From: Ruminococcus sp.
GTDB taxonomy: Bacteria > Bacillota > Clostridia > Oscillospirales > Ruminococcaceae
Reading direction: 5' to 3'
Assembly (NCBI GenBank): GCA_017961625.1
Contig: JAGCWY010000087.1
Span: 1-43,328, forward strand
Length of the DNA: 43,328 nucleotides
The notes beneath the pieces are model-generated. The model saw only the letters and a list, made by a program, of their open reading frames with translations, made no database searches and was not told the DNA's origin. This document shows, in pieces, positions 7,818-15,936 of the stretch. How positions within the stretch are numbered: position 1 is the stretch's first letter; the number at the start of each line of letters is the position of its first letter. The translations under genes and the position numbers were made by a program.

Positions 7818-8672
7818 TCACTCGATATCAATAAAATGTGGCTTTCTTTTTTTGAAATATGCCAGTCTTCTGAAACCTGCCTCTTTGGCAAGTTTTATGC
7901 CATCCGCAGAATTTGCTGCTATATCCTCAACGGTATGGGAGTCAGAGCCGATAGTTATTATCTCGCCGCCAATATTGCGAAAAAGCTTGATATACTTAAG
8001 ATTCGGGAAGCAGTCCCCAAAGCCCTGTCTCAATCCGGAAGTATTTATCTCAATGCCCTTGCCGTTCATGGCAAGGTTGCGAAAAGTCTCCTCTATGATA
8101 TCATCGAACCTGCTTATATCGGCATTTATACTGTGCCTTTGCTTCATATACCGCAAACAGTAGGTGATATGCCCGAAAACGTCAAAAAGCTCCGTTCTGC
8201 TTAGATCGTAAGCCTCGCTGAAATAACGCTCCAGCAGGTCATATATATCGTCCATAGTCATTTTATCGTATTCTATGAAGTAAAAGTCAGGCTCTCCGGC
8301 TATCTGGTGGACCGAGCCTATGATGAAGTCTACCCTCTTATCAGCGTTCACCTTCTTTGCCGCTTCCACATCATGAAGTATCTGTCCCAGCTCCACACCG
8401 CAGATAAGATTGAGTTTTCCTGCCCACTTCTCTTTCAGCGCAGTAATAGCAGATACCGAGTGTTCAAAATCGTCAGCATAATTAAAGCTCTCCCTGAGCT
8501 TTTTCTCCTCCTCAGAATAATGTTCCTCGCCGTACCATGCATTGCACTCGCAATGGTCGGTAATGGCGTAGGCCGCAAGCCCGAGTTCAGCAGCACGCTT
8601 TACACATTCGTTTATATCTGCCTCTGAATCCACAGAAAACTGTGTATGTGTATGGCAATCTATAAGTTTCAT
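7818..8672 (-). CDS. PHP-domain phosphatase, HisJ/histidinol-phosphatase-like
   Basis: A 284-residue PHP-fold protein. The metal-binding start DCHTHTQFSVDS (His7, His9), the ITDHCE motif (His40) and the late GSDSHTVEDIA segment are the PHP ligands; GVELGQ and IGSVHQI lie between. Histidinol-phosphate phosphatases of the HisJ/HisK type look like this, converting L-histidinol phosphate to L-histidinol. No other his gene is in the window, so the substrate stays open (other PHP phosphoesterases share these motifs). It is the first gene of a five-gene minus-strand operon ending with ispE. Confidence 0.85.
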   Translation of the reverse strand: MKLIDCHTHTQFSVDSEADINECVKRAAELGLAAYAITDHCECNAWYGEEHYSEEEKKLRESFNYADDFEHSVSAITALKEKWAGKLNLICGVELGQILHDVEAAKKVNADKRVDFIIGSVHQIAGEPDFYFIEYDKMTMDDIYDLLERYFSEAYDLSRTELFDVFGHITYCLRYMKQRHSINADISRFDDIIEETFRNLAMNGKGIEINTSGLRQGFGDCFPNLKYIKLFRNIGGEIITIGSDSHTVEDIAANSADGIKLAKEAGFRRLAYFKKRKPHFIDIE

Positions 8673-8757
8673 AGTTTCAGCCCCTTTTATTATATTCTAT
8701 TATTATAACATATCAGGATTGAAATTTCTACTCTTTTTTAAAAAAAGGAATAAACAA

Positions 8758-8786
8758 TTGACAATTCATGGCTTTTAGACTAAAAT
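8758..8786 (+). promoter_or_regulatory. Sigma-A promoter of the DinB-like gene
   Basis: TTGACA (8758-8763), 17-base spacer, TAAAAT (8781-8786), with AAGAGGTG ahead of the ATG at 8806. The untranslated leader would be only about 15 bases. Confidence 0.75.
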
Positions 8787-8805
8787 ATACGCAAGAGGTG
8801 ATATT

Positions 8806-9315
8806 ATGAAAGAGCACATCGATATAATAAAGGCAGAAACAAATGCTAACTTTGTAAACCTGAGGACTGCTATACTGACCTATAACCGTGAAGCTGATGT
8901 CTGTGGTTCTCCTGCGTGGAGATATGTCTATCATACTATACACTCGGCCGACAAATGGTATTTCAACCCTGAGATATTTACAGAGCCTGGGTTTCACGAA
9001 GCAGGCATGGATAATCCTGACAATCCCTGCACACAGATCCTGAGCGATGAGGAACTACTCGAATACCTCGAAAGGGTTAGGCTGAAAACAATGAATTATC
9101 TTGACGTTCTAACCGATGAACTGCTCTACGAACACCCTGAAAAATGCAATTATACCCGCTTAGAACTTATATTAAGGCAGTTTCGGCATATCTCCTTTCA
9201 TACTGGTATGCTCAACGGACAGACCACAGAGCGTACAGGGAAATTTCCGATATATGTCAGTGCGGATAACCTTGACAGACTAAGCAAGGGATTATACGAC
9301 GAGGGTCAAACCTAA
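8806..9315 (+). CDS. DinB-like four-helix-bundle metal-binding protein
   Basis: A 169-residue protein of the DinB/YfiT superfamily type. The putative metal histidines are visible: YHTIHSADKW (His43/His46) in helix 2 and RHISFHTGMLN (His128/His132) in helix 4, the usual H...H-x3-H arrangement. Members of this superfamily include thiol-dependent S-transferases (bacillithiol and mycothiol) and DNA-damage-induced proteins, but many are uncharacterised. Predicted cytosolic. It is transcribed alone from a strong promoter, divergent from the PHP operon. No LexA box was recognised, so SOS control is not claimed. Confidence 0.75.
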   Translation: MKEHIDIIKAETNANFVNLRTAILTYNREADVCGSPAWRYVYHTIHSADKWYFNPEIFTEPGFHEAGMDNPDNPCTQILSDEELLEYLERVRLKTMNYLDVLTDELLYEHPEKCNYTRLELILRQFRHISFHTGMLNGQTTERTGKFPIYVSADNLDRLSKGLYDEGQT

Positions 9316-9375
9316 AATAACTGGAGTATAGCCGCAGTGAATGCCTACTGCTAATCGCTGACAGCTAAATAATAC

Positions 9376-9404
9376 TTGCTTTTTTATAAGCAGTGTGTTA
9401 TAAT
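9376..9404 (+). promoter_or_regulatory. Sigma-A promoter of the ACT-DUF711 pair
   Basis: TTGCTT (9376-9381), 17-base spacer, perfect TATAAT (9399-9404), about 50 bases ahead of the ACT gene, whose GGAGG is at 9444-9448. Confidence 0.7.
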
Positions 9405-9456
9405 TATATCAATCATTCGGAATACACCGGATAACAAGAAAACGGAGGTTTTTATT

Positions 9457-9726
9457 ATGAGAGCAGTCGTAACTGTTATTGGTAAGGACACCGTAGGTAT
9501 CCTTCATAAGGTAAGCGGTATCTGCGCTGAATACAATGTAAATGTTATAGAGGTGACACAGAGCGTTTTGCAGGATATGTTCGCTATGATAATGCTTGTT
9601 GATATTTCCTCTATAAAAGGTGATTTCTCGGAGCTTGTTGACCGCATGACAGCACTCGGCACAGAGCTTGGCCTTTCTATACACACAATGCATGAGGATA
9701 TATTCAACTCAATGCACAGCGTCTAA
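9457..9726 (+). CDS. ACT-domain protein, UPF0237 family
   Basis: An 89-residue stand-alone ACT domain (RAVVTVIGKDTVGILHKVSGICAEYNVNVIEVTQ). ACT domains bind small ligands, mostly amino acids, as dimers. The G.D..GI....... NV.I..V.Q pattern is intact. The frame opens earlier, but GGAGG eight bases before the ATG at 9457 and the family N-terminus fix the start. It lies 18 bases upstream of the DUF711 gene; this two-gene pair is widely conserved in bacteria, suggesting that the ACT protein senses a ligand for the DUF711 protein (inference). Exact function unknown. Confidence 0.9.
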   Translation: MRAVVTVIGKDTVGILHKVSGICAEYNVNVIEVTQSVLQDMFAMIMLVDISSIKGDFSELVDRMTALGTELGLSIHTMHEDIFNSMHSV

Positions 9727-9744
9727 TGAAAGGAAGTCCGCTAA

Positions 9745-11103
9745 ATGCTTAACGTATATAATATACTTGAAACTATCCGCATGATACAGGATGAGTGCCT
9801 TGATATACGTACTATCACTATGGGTATATCTCTCCTTGACTGTATCGACACGGATATAGACAGAGCCTGCGAGAAGGTATACAATAAAATAGTATCAAAA
9901 GCCGGCAAGCTCGTTCCTGTGGGTCAGCAGATAGAAAAGGAGTACGGCATACCTATCGTTAACAAGCGTATCTCCGTTACTCCTATCGCTATGCTTGCTG
10001 CTGCCTGCCCTGACGGTGACACAGTAAAGTTCGCAAAGGCTCTTCAGAGAGCAGCTGACACCTGCGGAGTAAACTTTATCGGCGGTTATTCTGCACTTGT
10101 ACACAAGGGATTCAGCGCAGGAGATATGGCTCTTATAAAGTCTATCCCGGAGGCTCTTGACGTTACTCAGAATATATGCTCGTCCGTAAATATCGGCTCC
10201 ACAAAGTCAGGTATCAATATGGACGCTGTAAAGCTCATGGGACAGATAGTCAAGGAAGCTGCAATAAAGACCGCTGACCGCGACTGCATCGGTCCTGCAA
10301 AATTAGTTGTTTTCTGCAATGCCGTTGAGGATAACCCATTCATGGCAGGAGCCTTCCACGGCGTGGGCGAGCCAGACTGCGAGATACACGTAGGTGTTTC
10401 AGGTCCCGGTGTTGTACGTGCAGCACTTACAAAATACCCTGACGCATCCATAAATGAAATAGCGGATATAATCAAGAAGACCGCGTTCAAGATAACACGT
10501 ATGGGTCAGTTGGTAGGCGCTAGAGCCTCCGAACTCCTCGGCGTACCATTTGGTATAGTTGACCTGTCACTTGCTCCCACACCTGCCGTAGGAGACAGTG
10601 TTGCTCATATCCTTGAGGAAATGGGTCTGGAAATGTGCGGTACTCACGGTACTACAGCCTGCCTTGCAATGCTCAACGACGCCGTAAAGAAGGGCGGCGT
10701 TATGGCTTCCTCCACAGTCGGAGGACTTTCCGGCGCATTCATACCCGTATCCGAGGACGCAGGCATGATAGACGCGGCAGTAGCAGGAGTTCTCAGCCTT
10801 GAAAAACTTGAAGCCATGACGGCTGTATGCTCTGTCGGACTTGATATGATAGTTGTACCCGGTGAGATATCTCCCGAGACTATCTCCGCTATTATCGCCG
10901 ACGAAGCGGCTATAGGAATGGTCAACTCCAAGACCACGGCGGTACGCCTTATCCCTGCTATCGGTAAGAAAGAGGGCGATACCCTCGAATTCGGTGGTCT
11001 CCTCGGAAGCGGTCCCGTTATGCCAATACGCGAGAAGTCGTCTGCCAAGTTCATCAACCGCGGCGGTCGTATCCCTGCACCTATGCAGAGTCTAAAAAAT
11101 TAG
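9745..11103 (+). CDS. DUF711 (UPF0210) family protein
   Basis: A 452-residue protein of the DUF711/UPF0210 family (PF05167). Typical stretches are RTITMGISLLDCID near the N-terminus, FIGGYSALVHKGF near residue 113 and IVDLSLAPTPAVGDSVAHILEEMG near 272, followed by GTHGTTACLAMLNDAVKKGG. The C-terminal GLDMIVVPGEISPETI and NSKTTAVRLIP are also family-like. Related structures resemble glycyl-radical-enzyme-type barrels, but the biochemical activity has not been established. AAAGGAAG precedes the ATG. It is co-transcribed with the ACT gene and probably expressed constitutively. Confidence 0.9.
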   Translation: MLNVYNILETIRMIQDECLDIRTITMGISLLDCIDTDIDRACEKVYNKIVSKAGKLVPVGQQIEKEYGIPIVNKRISVTPIAMLAAACPDGDTVKFAKALQRAADTCGVNFIGGYSALVHKGFSAGDMALIKSIPEALDVTQNICSSVNIGSTKSGINMDAVKLMGQIVKEAAIKTADRDCIGPAKLVVFCNAVEDNPFMAGAFHGVGEPDCEIHVGVSGPGVVRAALTKYPDASINEIADIIKKTAFKITRMGQLVGARASELLGVPFGIVDLSLAPTPAVGDSVAHILEEMGLEMCGTHGTTACLAMLNDAVKKGGVMASSTVGGLSGAFIPVSEDAGMIDAAVAGVLSLEKLEAMTAVCSVGLDMIVVPGEISPETISAIIADEAAIGMVNSKTTAVRLIPAIGKKEGDTLEFGGLLGSGPVMPIREKSSAKFINRGGRIPAPMQSLKN

Positions 11104-11378
11104 TCAGAGTGATGCTGCACCTTGCAACGTTGCCGCTCGTAAGCTCGCTCATTATTATCAAAATCGATAATCGTACATCTCTTACAGCACATTATGCGGC
11201 AAAACATCAAAAATCAATCATAGGGGCGGATATATCCGCCCCCTTTCAATTCCTGCTGAACTGCGAGTGAACGCAGTTCGCCCATAAAAGTACGTTCATG
11301 TTGCTTGCATCACTTATTGCGGGCGACAAAACGCCGATCATACACCATGCACTAATCACTTAACATAGGAGTAGTACT
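11104..11378 (+). other. Intergenic region with two hairpins of a repeat-like type
   Basis: No gene is seen. A near-perfect hairpin at 11223-11243 (terminator, listed separately) is followed by GAACTGCG/CGCAGTTC at 11258-11279 with the loop AGTGAA, then TTGCGGGCG. The segment resembles another intergenic piece at 19240-19262 and looks like a degenerate intergenic repeat. Confidence 0.5.
11223..11246 (+). terminator. Terminator-like hairpin behind DUF711
   Basis: GGGGCGGAT/ATCCGCCCC is a nearly perfect palindrome (11223-11242) followed only by CTTTC. The weak T tail leaves open that it is an intergenic repeat unit. Confidence 0.5.
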
Positions 11379-12344
11379 ATGGATATCAGCTATATACCCA
11401 CGCTTTTCGGGCTTCCTGAAGCCAACAGCTTAACAGAGCTGCCGGCAGGTCACATAAACCGGACCGTTCTTGCTGTCTGCGGAAATAAAAAATATATCAT
11501 GCAGTCGCTGAACAGCTCCGTTTTTCGTTCTCCCGAGGCTGTTATGCACAATATAAGCCGAATCGAATCGGCTCTTGAGAATGTTCCGGATATTGCTGTC
11601 CCGCATTTTATCGCCGCAGGCGATAAAAATTACGCGATCGTCGAAGGGAGAATATGGCGTATCTACAGCTATATAACGGCAAACTCGAACGCCGTGGCTA
11701 ACGCCTCGGCAGCGGGGCGTGCATTTGGTACTTTTATAAGAGTTATGGACGGACAGGAGCTGGGCAAAACACCGGCTATAGAGGGCTTCCATGACTTTGA
11801 CTGCTATTTCTCGGAACTTGCAGCCCTGAACAGAACAGACCGCAGCTCCCTTGCTGCACTGGACAGACTCCGCGATACTCTCGGACAGGTCTTTACGAGC
11901 TCGCTGAAAAAACGTGTGATACACGGCGACGCAAAGCCAGATAATATCATCATCAGCGATACTCCGACTATCATTGACCTTGACACAGCCATGTACGGCT
12001 ATGCAGCCATGGACTTCGGCGACCTTGTACGCTCGGTCTGCCGCGGAGAGATCATTGACACTGCCGCTGTCAGCAATATCACCAAGGGCTTTTCGCAGGG
12101 AATTGACGGACTTCTCGGCGCTGATGAAGTCAGGTCCCTGTACTTCGGCATATTATGGCTAACTGGTGAGCTTGCCATGCGATATCTTGCCGACTCACGG
12201 AGAGAGGTGAAGTACTTTCGCGGAAAGAGCTCCGCAGACTGCCTCGCACGCGCAGAGGAGCTGCTGCGGCAGCTAGATATGTTCACATCTCACGGTAATG
12301 AGATCAAGGAAATAGTATACTCGAATATGGAAAAAGCGGACTGA
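11379..12344 (+). CDS. APH-family phosphotransferase, N-acetylhexosamine 1-kinase-like
   Basis: A 321-residue aminoglycoside-phosphotransferase-fold kinase. The catalytic loop HGDAKPDN (His182, Asp184) and metal-binding IDLDT (Asp200/Asp202) are intact, and the following TAMYGYAAMDFGDLVRS closely resembles the NahK family, which phosphorylates GlcNAc and GalNAc at C1 in galacto/lacto-N-biose salvage. Aminoglycoside or choline kinases share only the first motif. No galacto-N-biose phosphorylase is adjacent, so the sugar substrate is inferred from sequence alone. GGAG precedes the ATG. It ends inside its own terminator hairpin and appears monocistronic. Confidence 0.75.
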   Translation: MDISYIPTLFGLPEANSLTELPAGHINRTVLAVCGNKKYIMQSLNSSVFRSPEAVMHNISRIESALENVPDIAVPHFIAAGDKNYAIVEGRIWRIYSYITANSNAVANASAAGRAFGTFIRVMDGQELGKTPAIEGFHDFDCYFSELAALNRTDRSSLAALDRLRDTLGQVFTSSLKKRVIHGDAKPDNIIISDTPTIIDLDTAMYGYAAMDFGDLVRSVCRGEIIDTAAVSNITKGFSQGIDGLLGADEVRSLYFGILWLTGELAMRYLADSRREVKYFRGKSSADCLARAEELLRQLDMFTSHGNEIKEIVYSNMEKAD

Positions 12345-12360
12345 AAAAATCCGCTTTTTT
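12331..12360 (+). terminator. Terminator overlapping the kinase stop codon
   Basis: AAAAAGCGGA / TCCGCTTTTT with a 9-nt loop. The stop codon TGA (12342-12344) lies inside the loop, and a T run ends the hairpin. Confidence 0.85.
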
Positions 12361-12378
12361 ACTTAAGTAACAGCTGTA

Positions 12379-12666
12379 TTAAGTTTCAATCCATTTTCTG
12401 AAAACAGATATTATCATTTCCAGCTTTGACGCATCGCCTACCCCGATAAATTGATTATCTTTAAAGTAACACTTGATCCAGTCGTCGTCGCCATTATCAA
12501 TATCAACACTGACAGGAACTTTGTCCTGATAACAGGTCTCAGCTATATCTATTTTTACGCTCCAACCGGGATTATCCAGTGTATTTATTTTTATTCCGTA
12601 AAAATGCTCCCAATCACCGTCACACAGCGAACCGAACCACTCTTCCAGCCATTTTATCGTATTCAT
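12379..12666 (-). CDS. Immunity protein 53 (Imm53) family, orphan
   Basis: A 95-residue protein. The start TIKWLEEWFGSLCDGDWEH, then YGIKINTLDNPGWSVKIDI, is the signature of the Imm53 family (PF15580), immunity proteins of polymorphic toxin systems. GGAGGAG ahead of the ATG at 12666 supports the start. No toxin gene with a nuclease, HINT or RHS domain is next to it; the neighbour upstream on the same strand is only a broken small gene. It is therefore an orphan immunity gene, possibly retained to protect against toxins of competing strains. The specific toxin partner of Imm53 is not inferred here. Confidence 0.85.
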   Translation of the reverse strand: MNTIKWLEEWFGSLCDGDWEHFYGIKINTLDNPGWSVKIDIAETCYQDKVPVSVDIDNGDDDWIKCYFKDNQFIGVGDASKLEMIISVFRKWIET

Positions 12667-12669
12667 AAA

Positions 12670-12925
12670 CTCCTCCTTCAGTTTTTAATAAATCTGTTAT
12701 GTCTGCCTTGTGCTTTTTACGGTCATAATTACCGCGCATTACGCTCAGCTCATACTACGGAGATAAAACGATATGAACGGCTTCTTCGTCACCTCCGAGA
12801 TAGCTGTATATTCTTCCGTACAGCTCGTCTATTCCAAGGTCTGTATCTACATACAGCGCACAGTAAGCATCAAATTCCATATCATCAGCCCTCGTTCTTA
12901 TGCTGATATTATACCCCATATCCAT
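12670..12925 (-). pseudogene. Broken small gene upstream of Imm53
   Basis: The frame starting at ATG 12925 codes for 56 residues (MDMGYNISIRTRADDMEFDA..., containing DTDLGIDELYGRIYSYLGG) and hits a TAG at 12755-12757. The frame stays open behind it with protein-like sequence (YELSVMRGNYDRKKHKAD) until the Imm53 ribosome binding site. This suggests an in-frame nonsense mutation and loss of the 3' end. I recall similar small proteins of about 130 residues of unknown function, but cannot name a family. It has no strong ribosome binding site. Confidence 0.5.
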
Positions 12926-12974
12926 AAAACAGTCAAGCAGAAAAGCCGCAAAACAGAACTTTCTACGCGCTCGC

Positions 12975-13003
12975 TTGAATTATTTACATTTGTGTGTTAT
13001 AAT
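12975..13003 (+). promoter_or_regulatory. Sigma-A promoter for the 13045-14660 operon
   Basis: TTGAAT (12975-12980), 17-base spacer, TATAAT (12998-13003), 41 bases ahead of the GTG start at 13045. Confidence 0.7.
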
Positions 13004-13044
13004 AGTAAAAAGTATAATTTGTCTGCGGTCAGGGGGGGATAGTC

Positions 13045-13482
13045 GTGGAGTTCATACTCGTCTTAGCTGTTATTGCCGTGCTTTGCCTTGTTATAGGCGT
13101 AAAGCCCATATATCTGCTGGCGGCGGCAGCTGTCCTCCTCGGACTTATCTACATTCTTTCCCTGCTTCTGCTTATGTGCTTTTTTGCACGTATGCTCCTT
13201 GCCAAAAAGCACAAGGCAATGTTTTCGCGTATAGACAAAAGTCCCCGCAGCCGCTTCAAGGTCGCTTATTATACCATTGACGGTGTAGAATACCCAAACG
13301 TTTTCCCGGAAGAGGGCTTCATGCAGGACAGGCTCTACAGAAATGACAAAAGTTATACTGTATTTCTCGCAAGAAACAAAAAATTTGTTTTCGATAAATT
13401 CTCCTGCGCCACCTGCACTATCGGGACAGCACTCGGTATCGCAACGGCTCTGGCAGCAGTTCTCATAATAACAAGGATATAA
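13045..13482 (+). CDS. Small membrane protein, unknown
   Basis: A 145-residue protein not recognised as a known family. Two hydrophobic helices lie at the N-terminus (about residues 2-17 and 22-48), then a soluble segment with a DGVEYPNVFPEEGFMQDRLYRNDKSYTVFLA stretch resembling the small beta domains of DUF3592-like proteins, and a last helix (GTALGIATALAAVLIITRI). It starts with GTG behind a very strong AGGGGGGGA. It is the first gene of a three-gene operon with an ArsR sensor 11 bases downstream and an amidohydrolase. Confidence 0.65.
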   Translation: MEFILVLAVIAVLCLVIGVKPIYLLAAAAVLLGLIYILSLLLLMCFFARMLLAKKHKAMFSRIDKSPRSRFKVAYYTIDGVEYPNVFPEEGFMQDRLYRNDKSYTVFLARNKKFVFDKFSCATCTIGTALGIATALAAVLIITRI

Positions 13483-13493
13483 GGAGGCATTAC

Positions 13494-13844
13494 ATGGAAG
13501 AGCATGTATGCGGCACTCACGGAGTGCATAAGGATATAGTTGATAAGGTATCAAAGGTCATGCCTGACGAAGCCAAGCTCTATGAAGCTGCGGAGCTTCT
13601 TAAGGTCTTCGGTGATGCCACAAGGATAAGAATAATATTCGTACTCTGTCAGAGCGAGATGTGCGTCTGTGACATCGCAAGGCTCCTCGGTATGACGCAG
13701 TCCGCCATATCCCACCAGCTAAGAGTGCTGAAACAGGCTCGCCTCGTAAGCTCGCGCCGTGACGGAAAGACCATATTCTACTCCCTCTGCGACGATCATG
13801 TTAAGACTATATTCTATCACGCTATGGAGCACGTAATGGAGTAA
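13494..13844 (+). CDS. ArsR/SmtB-family metal-sensing repressor
   Basis: A 116-residue winged-helix repressor. The core LKVFGDATRIRIIFVLCQSEMCVCDIARLLGMTQSAISHQL has the alpha-3 CVC motif (Cys57, Cys59) and an N-terminal Cys6-Gly-Thr-His9, like the alpha-3N site of CadC. The C-terminal helix keeps Asp100/101-His102-x6-His109-x2-Glu112-His113-x2-Glu116, resembling the alpha-5 site of CzrA/SmtB. Both metal sites may therefore exist (Zn, Cd or Pb class, inference). No efflux pump is adjacent, so the regulated gene is either its own operon or remote. AAGGAGG precedes the ATG. Confidence 0.85.
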   Translation: MEEHVCGTHGVHKDIVDKVSKVMPDEAKLYEAAELLKVFGDATRIRIIFVLCQSEMCVCDIARLLGMTQSAISHQLRVLKQARLVSSRRDGKTIFYSLCDDHVKTIFYHAMEHVME

Positions 13845-13847
13845 TAA

Positions 13848-14660
13848 ATGAAGTACTTTGATTTTCATGTCCACGCTTTTACTGACGATCTGGCAAGCCG
13901 CGCTCTCTCAGGACTTGCTGAGACAAGCGGCATAGCTCCTGCCACGGACGGAACTGTTGCAGGGCTTCGCAGAAAGCTTGAACAGAACGGCATAGACCGT
14001 GCCCTGCTGCTGCCTGTGGCTACAAAGCCCTCACAGCAGGCTACCATAAACAACTGGGCTGCCTCCGTCATGGGAGGCGGTCTTTTCTGTTGCGGTACGG
14101 TACACCCCGACGCTGAGGACGCCCTGTCAGAGGTAGAAAGGATAAAGTCCCTCGGACTGTGCGGAGTGAAATTCCACTCGGAATATCAGAAATTCTGTCC
14201 CGATGAGGAGAGAATGTTCCCGATATACGAAAAAATATCTGAGCTAGGGCTCTTTGCGGTATTTCACGGCGGTTGGGATCCCTACTCCGGAGATATAATA
14301 AGAGCCACGCCCCAGAGCTTTGCAGTGGTGGCATCCACATTCCCGAATCTTAAAATAATAGCCGCACACCTTGGTGGCTTGAAACTATGGGATGACACTG
14401 AAAAATATACCGCTGGAAAATATGACAACCTGTGGTTCGACGTCAGTGTAATCTCGCGCTATATCAGCAATGATCAACTTCTGCGCGTGATTCGTATGCA
14501 GGGAGCTGACAGGGTCCTCTTCGGCAGTGACTGTCCATGGGACGAGCCCGCAAACGAGATAGCAATGATTGAAAGGCTCCCTCTCACAGAATATGAAAAA
14601 GAGCATATTTTCTACAGAAATGCAGAAGAGCTTATGTACCCCTACATAAGCTCTCCTTAA
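13848..14660 (+). CDS. Amidohydrolase 2-type metal-dependent hydrolase
   Basis: A 270-residue TIM-barrel hydrolase of the PF04909 (ACMSD-like) group. Expected ligands are visible: DFHVH (His7, His9), GVKFHSE near residue 107, FHGGWD, AAHLGG near 178 and FGSDCPWD near 226. Family members hydrolyse or decarboxylate small cyclic or aromatic compounds; the substrate is not predictable. The gene begins 3 bases behind the ArsR stop and is the last gene of the operon, followed by a clear terminator. Coupling to a metal sensor fits a metalloenzyme whose expression responds to metal (inference). Confidence 0.8.
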   Translation: MKYFDFHVHAFTDDLASRALSGLAETSGIAPATDGTVAGLRRKLEQNGIDRALLLPVATKPSQQATINNWAASVMGGGLFCCGTVHPDAEDALSEVERIKSLGLCGVKFHSEYQKFCPDEERMFPIYEKISELGLFAVFHGGWDPYSGDIIRATPQSFAVVASTFPNLKIIAAHLGGLKLWDDTEKYTAGKYDNLWFDVSVISRYISNDQLLRVIRMQGADRVLFGSDCPWDEPANEIAMIERLPLTEYEKEHIFYRNAEELMYPYISSP

Positions 14661-14700
14661 TCCCCCTGTTAAGTTGTGAAGAGATGCCCAATACATCCCT

Positions 14701-14734
14701 CAGAGACCCGAATTAAAAATGTCTCTGCTTTTTT
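14701..14734 (+). terminator. Terminator of the ArsR-amidohydrolase operon
   Basis: CAGAGAC / GTCTCTG (7 bp, 13-nt loop) followed by CTTTTTT, 40 bases behind the amidohydrolase stop. Confidence 0.85.
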
Positions 14735-15032
14735 CAAGAAAACCACCGCATTTTTTGCTTTGCCTTGCGGCAGAAGTGATCGTTTACCCCCGATCACCCC
14801 TATATCATGGCACATTATGTCGCTTAACCTGCGTCTTATATCAACTGTCTACCCCTGTGCAGCCCGTCTCCCCAGACTGCTGCACTTTTTTATTAATGCG
14901 AAGCTTTCCCATAAAGCAGCTTCGAATCCCTACCTTGGTCAGATGAGTACTCTCTATCTCCGCCCCCCGACGGAGATAGAGATATTTTATGCCGCTCCGA
15001 GAGCAGCCAACCTATCCCCGGAATTATTCATT
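14735..15032. other. Gene-free stretch with four consecutive hairpins
   Basis: No gene is seen between the amidohydrolase and the SPFH gene. Besides the terminator at 14701, it carries GTGATCG/CGATCAC (14776-14797), a strong terminator-like hairpin at 14857-14891, CGAAGCT/AGCTTCG (14899-14924), and a perfect 12-bp stem TCTCTATCTCCG/CGGAGATAGAGA (14951-14982) with the loop CCCCCCGA. The density of stems and the C-rich loops suggest a structured RNA or a stack of terminators. Confidence 0.5.
14857..14891 (+). terminator. Second strong terminator-like hairpin
   Basis: GTGCAG / CTGCAC with an inner GTCT/AGAC pairing, followed by TTTTTT. No gene is seen between this and the preceding terminator at 14701-14734, so it may end a small RNA. 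Confidence 0.7.
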
Positions 15033-15923
15033 TCAGTTTGCAGCAACCGTATTAGGCGCTGTATCATCTATATCAACGTCTATGAGCAGTCCGCCGTCGC
15101 TACCCGTTACCTTAGGCATTACGCCGTTCCATTTTTGGATCTGCTCATAAGCGATGACCTTGCTTGAAAGAGACTCTTCAAGAAGCTTGTTTGCCTCCGC
15201 CTGAGCATTTGCCTGGGCGAGTATAGCCTCTGCCTCAGCATTTGCTGCAATGACCTTTTTCTCAGCCTCTGTCTTTGCTACTACCTTCGCCTGTTCCTGC
15301 TCTGTCTTGGTCTTGAGAAGATTCTGCTCGGCTACCTGCTTTGCCTCAATAGCCTCGTTGAACTCCTTTGAGAAATCAAAATTCACTATATTAAATTTCT
15401 CTATGTAGATGCCGTAGCCATTAAGCTTTTCGTCAAGTGAAGCCTTTACCTCATTGCTTACAGACTCACGCTCTGTTATGAGCTGTTCTGCATTGTATTT
15501 AGCTGTTGCAGACTTCATGCACTCCTGTACCACAGGCATCATAAGAATTGTTTCATACTCCATGCCCGTATCCTTGTACATCTTAGGAGTCATATCCGAA
15601 ACGAGCCTGTAGTTTACAGCTATGGTGCTCTTTACAGTCTGGAGGTCCCTCGATACCGCAGAAGCATCTGTCTGATACACCTGTATCTTGTTTGACATCT
15701 TCTCTACCGTCTGAATGAAGGGAGCCTTAACATGGAAGCCCTCAGATAGAGGAGTGCTTGATACCTCACCGAGTGTGAGTACCACTCCAGTATGACCTGC
15801 AGGAACTATTGTAAAGGCATTTGCAGCAATAAATACCGCGGCAAGTCCCGCAATTAGCCATTTAAAACCCTTGAAGCTCGTCTTCTTCGGAGCATTGCTA
15901 AGCTCTCTTACATTTACACTCAT
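15033..15923 (-). CDS. SPFH/band-7 (prohibitin-like) membrane protein
   Basis: A 296-residue SPFH protein. A signal-anchor helix (WLIAGLAAVFIAANAF, residues 23-38) is followed by IVPAGHTGVVLTLGEV, the classic prohibitin/HflK-HflC start, then the band-7 domain (to about residue 190) and a long Glu/Ala/Lys/Gln coiled coil (AEQNLLKTKTEQEQAKVVAKTEAEKK...). Such proteins form ring-shaped membrane assemblies that organise proteases and lipid domains. No FtsH or NfeD gene is adjacent. AAAGGAG precedes the ATG. It is the last gene of an operon with DUF1836 and two small paralogs. Confidence 0.9.
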   Translation of the reverse strand: MSVNVRELSNAPKKTSFKGFKWLIAGLAAVFIAANAFTIVPAGHTGVVLTLGEVSSTPLSEGFHVKAPFIQTVEKMSNKIQVYQTDASAVSRDLQTVKSTIAVNYRLVSDMTPKMYKDTGMEYETILMMPVVQECMKSATAKYNAEQLITERESVSNEVKASLDEKLNGYGIYIEKFNIVNFDFSKEFNEAIEAKQVAEQNLLKTKTEQEQAKVVAKTEAEKKVIAANAEAEAILAQANAQAEANKLLEESLSSKVIAYEQIQKWNGVMPKVTGSDGGLLIDVDIDDTAPNTVAAN

Positions 15924-15936
15924 AATAATTCTCCTT

